Source: Nitzschia sp. pyKryTriq1 (lineage: Eukaryota > Bacillariophyta > Bacillariophyceae > Bacillariales > Bacillariaceae). From it: 64,000 nucleotides of DNA. Both the position numbers and the translations under genes were made by a program. Below are positions 28,447-38,028 of the stretch, one piece after another; the stretch's first letter is position 1; each line of letters starts with the position of its first letter. Location: assembly GCA_956465555.1 (NCBI GenBank), contig OY101122.1, forward strand, positions 321,001 through 385,000, in the 5' to 3' direction. The notes under the pieces were generated by a model. It had not been told where the DNA came from. It did no database searches and was given only the letters and a program-made list of their open reading frames with translations.

Positions 28447-30971
28447 ATGGTCGTTTCTCTTATTTCGACTGCTTTTCGCATAGCTGTAGCTTTCCTTTTG
28501 ATTTTTCAGCTTGTTACGCCGTTGTTCTTGGACCAACAAGAACAAGCCACCGAAGATCCCCCGACATCGAAAATTCCGCGGGCCTGCCTTCCTCCTCACG
28601 ATGAGTATCCCTTTTGCGACCTCTCCCTCCCCTTGTCGGATCGGCTTGATGATTTGATCCATCGGTTAAATTTGGAAGAGAAGCCGCTCCTTCTAACGGC
28701 ACGAGAATCTCCCAAAGGGAACATTAGTCGGCTTGGAATCCCCGAATGTGAGTTGTTATCCACCTCTGATTTTTCATGTTCTTGAGAGTCAAATGGGCAT
28801 TCCACTCCAGACTCAGTCGGTCTCATCAGTCCATGCTACCATCATCAATAGACGATTGGGGTGCCAACTGTGTCCATGGAGTTCAATCGCGTTGTGCACC
28901 TGACGGTGGTCGATGTGCCACATCCTTTCCCAATCCAAATACGCTGGGAGCGACTTTCAATCAAACGATCTGGCATCAAATGGCTTCGGTCATCGGACTC
29001 GAACTGAGAGCCTTGTGGCTACAGAATGTGGGAGAAAATCATGAGTCCAACCTTCCACACCTCGGATTGGATTGTTGGAGCCCCAATATTGGAATCTTAC
29101 GAGATCCCCGATGGGGTAGAAGCATGGAGGTTCCATCGGAAGACCCGTATCTAAATGGCGTCTTTGGAACTCAATACACGTTGGGCTTGCAGAATAATTC
29201 GGCTTGGGACGATCGATACTTGCAGGCAGTTGTGACTCTCAAGCATTTTGTGGCTAATTCTCTCGAAGGTTCTTCCGGCAATCGTGGAATTTCGCGACAT
29301 TCTGTCAATGCCAAGATAAGCTTATATGATTTATCGTCGACGTATCTTCCGGCGTTCCAAGCTTCTGTTCAAGAAGGTGAAGCAGCTGGTATTATGTGCA
29401 GCTACAATCGTGTCAATGGTGTGCCCATGTGTGCCAATGAATACTTTCTCAAAAGGCTACTACGACGGGAATGGAAATTTCGAGGCTACATTACCAGCGA
29501 CTCTGGAGCCTTGGACGATTTTGATCGCTATCACAACTACACCCAATTTCGAAATGAGACTGTGGAACTAGCCATTCGCGCAGGCTGTGATGTGGAAAGT
29601 GCCACTTGGCATCACAATGAACCGTGGTCGACCGGGGGCAACTACATTGACTATTTGGTTGATGCTGTGAGGAGTGGCCGTGTTCCAGAGGCGGCGGTAG
29701 ATCGGGCTGTTCGCAATGCCATGGAAATACGGTTTCGTCTGGGCTTGTTTGATCCTATTGAAAATCAGCCCTTTTGGAAGGTGCCGCCGGATGTTGTTCA
29801 ATCCGATGCGCATGTTCAAATCGCCAAGGATGCCACAGCACAAGGATTCGTCTTGTTGAAAAATTCCCCCAATTTAGTACCCTTGGATCCAACCAAAAAG
29901 ATTGCCTTGATAGGCCCACATGTTTATGATCGACACACCATGCTGGGCAACTACTATGGCCAGATATGTCCAGGGAAGGACACAACCGGATGTGTCACCA
30001 ATTTTCATGAAGGATTCCACAATGTGACAGATGCCTATGGGGGTGCCCTGTCGACCATCAAGGGTTGCGAAGTCTACGGTTCCGATACATCTTCCTTTGA
30101 GGCAGCTCGTTCTATCGCTGCAGAGTCTGACGTGGTGGTATTTTTGGGGGGTCTCAACATTTCTATCGAGGCCGAAGCGCTAGATCGAACCGACATTCGG
30201 CTTCCTTCTATTCAAAAAGATTTGATTCGAACGTTGGCAGAGGTCAATTCTAATATTGTGCTGGTATTGTTGCATGGCGGTATGGTGGCGGTAGACGAGA
30301 TCATCGACTCGGTAGCAAGTATCGTGTCGGTCGGATATCCGGGCCGCTATGCTGGGGAAGCCTTGCCAGCTGCCTTATTTGGTATCACCGACCGAGCGTG
30401 GGGCAAGCTTGCTGTCACGTGGTACAAAGAACGTATGATGGATGAATTGGACATGGTCGACTTCGACATGAGTCGTCCACCCGGACGAACCTATCGCTAC
30501 TACACTGGAGATCCTCAATTTGAGTTTGGATATGGTTTAAATCCCCTGACAAACTTTCGTTTCGAGAATGTGCGACTTGAATGTCACCCCTCTCATGCAA
30601 ACGTGACGGCGAACATATCCATTCAAAACGTTGGAGAACGTGCTGGAGATGAGGTGATACTTGTATATTTGGTTCCACAGGAAATTCCCGTTTCGGAACC
30701 CGCCTCGAAACTGCGGAAGCAGCTGCTGGCATTTCAAAGACTTCATTTAGAGTCCCAGGAAGTCCATAATGCCGTATTTGTGATTGATGTAGGCAAGTTT
30801 CGGCTGTACGATGACGATGGGCTACCAAGAGTGTTTCCAGGGCGGTATAATATCCGGCTCGATACAGGTTCCGAAGCGATCGAGCGTCCGATTGAGGTGG
30901 GCCTTTCGGCTAATGACCACGTGACACTATCGATTCCAACAGACCGGTGGCCTGCTGTCTTAGCGACTTAG
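28447..30971 (+). CDS. Secreted glycoside hydrolase family 3 (beta-xylosidase/beta-glucosidase-like)
   Basis: Exons 28447-28747 and 28852-30971; the 104-bp intron (GAAT|GTGAGT, CAATAG|ACGATT) rebuilds RLGIPEYDWGANCVHGV, the family's N-terminal substrate-pocket motif. The product has 806 residues. A hydrophobic start (FRIAVAFLLIFQLVTPLF) should act as signal peptide or anchor. The N-terminal barrel has CWSPNIGILRDPRWGR and EDPYLNGVFG; YITSDSGALDDF near residue 314 holds the predicted nucleophile Asp of SD[CS]GAL. The second sandwich domain starts with GFVLLKNSPNLVPLD, and a C-terminal fibronectin-like domain follows (VTANISIQNVGERAGDEVI). Overall closest in layout to plant and fungal BXL-type beta-xylosidases. 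Potential N-glycosylation sites (NNSA, NYT, NIS) fit secretion. The exact sugar specificity cannot be told from the sequence. Confidence 0.93.
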
Positions 30972-31558
30972 AATTCCTACAGTATGGTGTTGTGCTAAGA
31001 TTCTCGAGTTTGCTGACATTGATGACAGTGCTAATGCGGTCAAGAGTGATGAAGAATTGTATGAACTCTTCTTGCAAGCCATCTTCGATATCAATGAAGA
31101 AGAAGAAGAATCGATTAATAAATGTGAAAAGCAGGAAGAAGAAGAAGAAGAAGAAGAAGGAAAAGGGTGCCGAGAATTACTCCAAGAAGTACATCGAACA
31201 GGTATTGAAGCAAGTGTGTGCCCCGACACTAACCCCTCGTGAATTTGTTCCTCGGCGATGTAGCTTCACGCGCATTGCAACTGAGGCTGGCAAACTTATT
31301 AGGTCACAACATTACGGTATTCACCGCCTATATTACAAGAAGATCCACGCAGATAATAGAGGGCGCAGCTTTTCAGAGCATACTGTATACTCGTATTCTC
31401 GAAAAACAACAAAACTACATCAAATCTCAGTTCTACTCCTACAATAGTTAGTGCTACTACTAGAGTACAGTACAGTATCTCACGGACTACAATGATGATG
31501 TTGATGTTGATGTTGATTTTTCCTTGTAGCAGCAGCCAAGCATCTCCCAAGAAGAAAT
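30972..31558. other. Region between GH3 and pyrophosphatase genes with coding-like but disrupted sequence
   Basis: Plus strand: a frame from about 30985 to 31242 reads ILEFADIDDSANAVKSDEEL, then ELFLQAIFDINEEEEE, and ends in a stop after a GAA-rich repeat (31136-31160). A different frame from 31239 to 31451 reads FLGDVASRALQLRLANLLGH and ITRRSTQIIEGAAFQSILYT. Both look like protein, but neither has its own start and they are not in the same frame. It may be the worn 3' end of a host gene or unrecognised exons. Confidence 0.35.
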
Positions 31559-32731
31559 CTAATTGGCAGCATGTTCCAAATATTCTACCAATGCGTCCGT
31601 CACATTGGTGACACTGGCCAATCGCAACAAATAAATCGCAACATCTGCCAATTCTTGAGACAATTTGTCCAATTCTTGGCTGGAAAGTTGGCTCGTAAAA
31701 CTATCAGAATCATCATTGTGGTGGTCCAGGTCGCCCTTCCATTGGACGAGTTCGGCCAGTTCTCCCACTTCTCCGAGCAAGGCAAGGATGATATTCCGGG
31801 GTTGATGAAATTTGGACCATTCCCGAGCTTCGGCAAAGGTTTGAATTTCCTGTACCAAGGTAGGGACTTGCTGAATGAGGGAGGGAAGGGTCAGCGCACG
31901 CGCATCTGAGGCAGCCTGTTCGGCCGTGGCGGTGGATTGATTGTCGACCGTGACGCCCGTCACTTCACTGTATTGAGTATACTTTCCAGCTTTTCCCTGT
32001 AACAAAGATCAGAATCAATCAATGAGTGAGTGAGTGAGTGAGTGAGTGAGTGATTTGTTTGTTTGTTTGTTTGTAGACTACTGTACGCAGCCACAAGGGT
32101 TTTCCTTCCAATTCTTCATGCTTATATTCTTGCTTACCTTGCACAATTCGACAGGATATTTACGATTGTTCAATTCCAATTTGTTTCGAATCGAAACTAT
32201 CAAATGCAGATTCAAGGATTGCGACGTCTGATACAAGTCCAGTAGCAAATCCGTCATGCACAAGACCAATGCCGTGTCATTGTGGCTGTTGCTGTTGGAA
32301 GTATTGCTACTAGTAGTAGTAGTAGTAGTATTGTGAGTAGTAGGATCCAACAAGTGCGAGTTGGCCACGCCGCACAAGCGTCCAGCACTGACACCGACTT
32401 GTAAAATCCAAGATCGAGGATTGTAAATACTATTGTGGTTGTTGCTGTTGTTTTGAGAACAACTATCATTGCTGTCCACATCCATGGCCGCAGTCTTGCT
32501 TTTGCTGCTGCCTGCTCTTGCCATCATCCGTCCGCTCGTGGGAGTTGTTGTCGACGGGTTCGCCAAAATGACACTGGTGGGAGATGACGAAGAACAAGAG
32601 TTGGGCATTATTGGAACGAAGGCAACGACGACAGTAGGAAGAGGAGAGAGAAGTGATAAGAGAGTGTAATGTAGGAGCAATATAATGAGAGACGATGCAT
32701 GATGAGTGAAGGAAAGAGACCACACCATCAT
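31559..32731 (-). CDS. Plastid-targeted dCTP-pyrophosphatase-like protein with two MazG-type domains
   Basis: Exon 1 is 32731-32138 and exon 2 is 31996-31559; the 141-bp phase-0 intron (AAG|GTAAGC, TTACAG|GGA) contains TGAG and TTTG microsatellites. The product has 343 residues. The chosen start gives a signal peptide (SLIILLLHYTLLSLLSPLP) followed by VVVAFVP, a plastid-type cleavage motif; the frame is open upstream to 33004. The C-terminal half is an all-alpha NTP pyrophosphatase: AREWSKFHQPRNIILALLGE, VGELAELVQWKGDL, ELADVAIYLLRLA, with the four acidic metal ligands present. These enzymes hydrolyse dCTP and modified dCTPs to the monophosphate. The N-terminal half looks like a second, degenerate copy (VSAGRLCGVANSH, MTDLLLDLYQTSQSL, IRNKLELNNRKYPVEL) that ends in the usual KGKAGKYTQYS. 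Confidence 0.87.
32023..32073. repeat. TGAG then TTTG microsatellites inside an intron
   Basis: About 7.5 units of TGAG (32023-32053) followed by about five units of TTTG, inside the intron of the pyrophosphatase gene. Confidence 0.93.
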
Positions 32732-33489
32732 TGCTGTGCTGCAAAACGCATTGCTTGTGGCGCGTGCGGGCGGTGCTGGGTTTTGATCGAACCTGAAACC
32801 AATCATCGCGTGATAGCGTGCGGTTCTTCGCGTTTTCTTTGGCGCGTGAAAATCAATAAAATTTCCTCGAGTTTTTTGTGGCGAGGACCTCGTACAGTAC
32901 AAACGTTCCCGGGGGACTGTTTGATTCGAAGGAGTCAATCCTTTGACAAGACGACGACACAAGCAAGACACAATAAATAAAGGAATTGAAGTTGAAGAGG
33001 GCATTTAAAACAAACAAATAAAAAGGCCCAAAAACAATTAGCGGTCATACGGAATTGAAAATAGTCGTACGTAACAGGCACGTACGAACCAGTAAAGTAC
33101 GAGTAATATGCATCCATGCATGCAAGCGTGCCCGCTTGCATATGACTGGGCATGAACGAATCTTCGCCTAAAAGCAAGGTACGTATGCATGCAATAAATG
33201 AAGAAGTTCCAAGGACGGATGCTGCTCCATCCAAGCTGAGATAGATAGAGGAAGAATTACGAGTATTTAACGACAGTCATCATTAAAATGAAAATTCGCA
33301 TAAGCCCCTTCGTAATTTCCTTGAATCTTCTCGGAAGAAGCAAGACCGGTCCGCTAACTGCTGTTCTTCTGCCGGTCGGTCCACTTTAACTGCTCTTTTG
33401 CACAGCAAATTGGGAGAAAATGGTATGTACGAGTACTAGCAGCGTGTACCACAGCTCTACAGTATTATGCCGGCGGAAGTGAGAGAAGT
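32732..33489. other. Divergent promoter region between pyrophosphatase and GPCR genes
   Basis: No independent gene. The minus frame upstream of 32731 stays open but has no coding signal. GCATGCA-type palindromes cluster at 33112-33195, and GTACGTAAC / CACGTACGAAC motifs occur near 33068-33085. Confidence 0.5.
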
Positions 33490-36400
33490 ATGTGTTGCAA
33501 AAATATAGTCAGACAACAACGTTTGCGGTATGTAAGAATAGACGCTATTACGAAGCCCAATGTTTTAGATCGCATGGCGCAAGCTCTATCAACGGTATCT
33601 CTCTTGCAGCAAATAAGTCAACGGGGGAACAAAATTAACAACAACAACAACAACCCCACCAAACATCCTGACCAGGACCAGCGAATCATCATAGTAATGA
33701 TCATGATTTTTTATCCTGCCGCCGGGAGGAGGAGGATGTGCAGCATGTTATGTTTAACATTGGCGCTTTTTCTGGTGATGGTATTACTTCCGACCCATGC
33801 AAATGCCGGCCACGTCAGGATGGATCTCCCTACCGAAATCGTCTTGAAGGCGGGTTTTATTCCTGGCAATACATTCGGAGGCTTTCAAATGGATCTGTTG
33901 GAACGGTTGGAACAATTTGCTTACGAAGACCAAGTGAATTTGACGTTTGAAGTAACACCGATCCAAGATTTGTATACTTCCAATTTACCACTCATTGGAC
34001 CGGAATGTCATGAGGGAGAATCAGTGACCATTAATGAAATTACTTACAATTGCAGCGATTTTGATATGATAGTGGGAGACTTTTGGCCAAATCCAGAGTG
34101 AGTATTGCCCTGGACTTTCTGTGTTTTTTCATCGCGGATTGCACTGTGCCTCATGTGATTTTCGTTGTTTCTAACTTATCAAATCCATTATCAGCCGATA
34201 TAACCTTGTGGACTTTACTCCGCCGTGGTTGCCGACTTCCATTTCAGCTCTCAAATATACCGACAAGCACAAATATCCCGACTTGGACGTGACGACACTG
34301 ACGGAAGCCACACGGAAGGGAGCGGGGGTCTGTACCTTTCGGGACAGCTACGCGCCTCTTGTTCTGGAACGGATGTTCCCTGGGATCAATGTAGTGTTAT
34401 GTCACGGCAACGATGAAGATTCCGAGGGTGGATGTATCGATAAATTGAAGGCTGAAGAATGTTTTCTGTTGGTGTCCGATGAACTGGTTTTGCGGTATAT
34501 GCAGGCGGACGATCCCTACTTGGAAATGACCGGAGAGCAAGTGGAACGGCAGTGGTTGGCCTGGCCGGTGCGACGGAGTTTGGATCCGTCGGTGGCTTTT
34601 TTGTTGAACAAGTGGATGTATGCTGCGGTGAATAATCAAACGATCAACGAGTTGTATTTTGAATACTTTGCCAAGAAACTATGTCCGATTGGAACGGCGG
34701 GCAAAAACTGTGAACTATTTTGCGATCCGGCCCATGGATCTTCGGATGCGGCGGGAGCATGTGTGTGCGAATCCCCACGATGGACAGGAGGTACGTAAGA
34801 AGAGTTTCCTTTGCTTTTGGGAGAACCATGCATACCGTATCGTGGTTTTCGCTCAGACTTCTCACAATATACCTCTCCAGATGATTGTTCTATCGAGGTA
34901 CCCGAGGACAGTAATGCGATTCCACCGTCACTAGCTGCCATTGTTTACAGCATGCTGGCATCCAACGTACTGGTCATCTTTGTTTGTGGTGTATGGCTGT
35001 ATTGGCATCGACAGACTCCACAAGTACGAGTCAGCCAACCGTACTTTCTCGTGTTGGTATTGCTTGGGTGCTTGATTAGTTCCTTGACTATCATTGCTTT
35101 TGTGGCACAAGACGACACCAATGGCCACAACCCCGACAGGGCATGCATGGTCATGCCATGGCTTTATAGTGTGGGGTTCTCGATCACGTTTGGCACGCTC
35201 TTTGCCAAGATCCGCCGAGTCTACAAGCTTTTCACGGCACCTCCTTCCTCTTCGAACAGCGTTACCGGCATGGGAGGTTCGAGTCGGCGAAATGCTGTGC
35301 CCATCAAAGATACTGTACTTTGTATCGGGGCGGTGCTTTTGGTGGATGTCATCATCTTGGTTTCATGGTCCGTCATTGATCCGTTAACATGGCATCGGGA
35401 GGTGATTAGAGAAGATCAGTTTGGCGACCCCCTCGAGTCTCAGGGATACTGTACTTGCGATAATTGGGAAATTTTCGCGAGTGTCATTGCCTTGTTTCAC
35501 TTTGGATTGTTAGCGGTGGCATGTTACATGTGCTTCGTCGCTCGAAACATTCCTTCGAAATACAGCGAACACAAGTTCGTAACTATTGCCATGATTTCCA
35601 ATTTTCAAATTTTTTTGGTCGGATGTAAGTGGTTCATTGGAATATCCGAGCTGTTCAGCGGAATTTGCGATCTAACCCAATCCTTGATTTCACGATCCTA
35701 TCTCCTTTTGCAGTGCCGATTTTGGTTATTGTAGTGGAAGACGCAGGGGGTACCTTTTTCGTTCGCAGCGTTATCGTGTGGATGAACGATCTCGCGGTGG
35801 TCACATTGATTTTTGGTAATTTGATGTATAGCGTCCATTACCCTGTCAAACAACAGACGTCAATGACCAGCGAGGAATTTTTGGAGCCAGAAAGGATCGA
35901 ATCAGAGGCTGATGCACCTCAAGACGCTTCGAACTCCACTCCGCCTCCTTCTTCCGGACACGATGATCAGATCATGGGTTTAGCGAGAGGTGAAAAACCA
36001 ATGCGTGCTCCTACCGCACATACTCGACCTTTGCTTGGAGTGTCATCACTTTCAACACCATCCGCTGCGTTTAGTCAGAGGTCTTCAGTCAAGTCGGTCT
36101 CCTTTAGTGAAAACGTCTCAATATCGGAAATTCCTTTCAATGGATACGAAGATCAGAACGACGACGCTGTCGATAGGTTTGCTGCCACAAAAGGCGAAAA
36201 CGCGCCTTTAAAACCGATTCGATCCTTGATTGATAATGTTTATATTGCGCAGTCCCAATCAGCGGAAACAAGGCGTCTGTCGTTGGATTCGAGCCCCAAC
36301 ATACCGAAGCGCCCGGCTCTAGGAACTTCCGAGGTAGAAGATCTTGCAGCAATTAGTACAGCAGGATCGACACCTCCGCAGCCAAACGGGAAGTCCATGA

Positions 36401-36861
36401 GACGAGCGTCTTCGGATTCTATCCCAGGTATTCCAAAGCGTGTTGCACCCGGCGCTTCCGGGCTGGAGGTGGATGACGATGGGGTTGAATCGATTTCCAG
36501 TAGTAGGCCGCACCATATACAGAGGGGGTCGTCGTTTGACTCATCAAACCCAAGTGCTCCAGATATTTCCGAATCGGAAACCATCAACAAGAGTCCCACT
36601 GGATCAATTCATTCCACTACCAGTAGAAGGTCCCGTCTGAAGAGGAGGGGATATTCTTTCGACTCCAGCCCCAGCATTCCGAAACGCGGCGTCTCCGAGG
36701 TGGAGGATTTGGATGGCCTGTTGTCCTCTGATAGCAATGACTCAGCAACTGGAGGGAAGCACCATTCAATCGATTACACGGACTCTTCACGAAGAATAAG
36801 AATGGATCTGGTCGACAGCATTTTATCATCCTTGGAAGAGATGTCTGGAGCCGGGTCGTGA
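33490..36861 (+). CDS. Class C (GABA-B-like) GPCR with solute-binding-protein ectodomain
   Basis: Four exons: 33490-34097, 34195-34790, 34881-35624, 35714-36861 (introns 97, 90, 89 bp, all GT-AG), giving 1031 residues. A signal peptide is internal (CLTLALFLVMVLLPTHANA, near residues 87-105), so the true start may be one of the later Met codons (near residues 70-72 or 83). The ectodomain resembles bacterial family-3 solute-binding and ionotropic-glutamate-receptor ligand domains: IVLKAGFIPGNTFGGFQMDL, DFDMIVGDFWPNPDRYNLVD, then FTPPWLPTS. A Cys-rich EGF-like stretch (CPIGTAGKNCELFC) leads to seven membrane helices between about residues 417 and 690. Helix 3 (MVMPWLYSVGFSITFGTLFA, then KIRRVYKLF) is the class C hallmark. 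The cytosolic tail (340 residues) has four copies of an S-[FL]-DSSP-x-IPKR-type repeat. Role: plasma-membrane ligand receptor, probably for an amino acid or small metabolite. Confidence 0.9.
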
Positions 36862-37019
36862 GTGATGGTTCAATCCCCTGACTGCTGGAAAGTAGACAAC
36901 TATTATATTTATAATTCATACATTTTTGTTTGTGTCAAATCATATTTCCTTTAAAGTTTTAAAGTTTGGAAAGCGATAAAAATGTTTTTGCTTGTGCTCT
37001 TGGTTGGACGCAGTGGCTT

Positions 37020-37514
37020 TCAGTTCTCAAGACTTTCAAACCGAGGTCGAAGACGCAATGCTGGTACCTTGTTGGTATCAGCTACCATAGTAAAGTCTTC
37101 GAGGAGTGGAAGGAAGATTTTGCCCCTTTCTTGATCGGCATTGCGTTCCTTCATCTGATCCTCCTTGCTCGTTGGGGTAGTAGTTGCCACGGGCAGCACT
37201 TGCTCGGCGTCAACTCGCCTCCTCTTTGACGGTGGCGATGGTGGACTCCATGAGGAACAAGGACGAATGATTTGATGAAAGGGAGTGACACATTCTTCCG
37301 TTGCTGCGGCACGGAGAGATTTGTCAAAAGCAGTCTGGATGTAGAGGCCGTTGAATTGGCTTCTTAGATTGTCTCGGCGGCGTCTTTGAAAGCTCATTGA
37401 GTTCGATCTGGAGGGCTGGCAGCACATGGTGTTGTTATCTGTTATCTTGTTGAAAAAATGAAGGGTGTCGAGTAAATTGGATTTTCGTTTACAAAATGCG
37501 AAGTTTGTGATCAT
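37020..37514 (-). CDS. Small hypothetical basic protein (uncertain)
   Basis: 164-residue ATG ORF, not recognised. The middle (SNSMSFQRRRRDNLRSQFNG, WSPPSPPSKRRRVDAEQ) has nuclear-localisation-like basic clusters and the sequence is not low complexity. The 3' end converges on the GPCR gene with about 160 bp between them. No homologue comes to mind; it could be a chance ORF. Confidence 0.35.
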   Translation of the reverse strand: MITNFAFCKRKSNLLDTLHFFNKITDNNTMCCQPSRSNSMSFQRRRRDNLRSQFNGLYIQTAFDKSLRAAATEECVTPFHQIIRPCSSWSPPSPPSKRRRVDAEQVLPVATTTPTSKEDQMKERNADQERGKIFLPLLEDFTMVADTNKVPALRLRPRFESLEN

Positions 37515-38028
37515 ATCCTACTTGTATGTACGACCTGCTGCATGTTATCATCCATCGGCATCATAAACGGCCAATGACCAATGACGGGCTTCGGGATTTA
37601 CGAATTTGTGAAGCAAAACCCGAAGGCTATCGTCTACCGGTATGTTCTTCGCGCGCGCGCCGGGTTGTGGATTGTTCGATGATTGCCAATAACTACAGGT
37701 AACGAAGACTGCTGCGAGAACAACTGCTCCATGCATGGGGCATATCTAAAAAACAAGGTAGCAACTCCTAGTCTTCGTGCAAGTCATACCAAATACCCGA
37801 AAGTCGGAGGAGTCGTATACTGCACTGGTTTTGAAAAATCCCAGCTATTCGTGGAAGTGATCCACTCTCTAGAGCTAGAACTAGCTAGTTAACACTATAT
37901 TAGACAGTGTCAGTCTCGTCGGCTCACATGCCGGAGAAATTTCTCCACACTTTTCGTATGTGAGATGGGCAATAGTTCGGCAAGAAAATAAAATTGCATC
38001 CACTCTAAGTGACTTTTTGCTGATCATG
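37515..38028. other. Intergenic
   Basis: No gene that I can support. GCGCGCGCGC near 37651-37660 and CTAGAGCTAGAACTAGCTAG near 37870-37888 are the only features noted. Confidence 0.5.

Noticed and set aside
32732-33004. Upstream ATG extension of the pyrophosphatase gene
   Set aside because: The added residues do not look like protein and would bury the plastid signal peptide in the interior.
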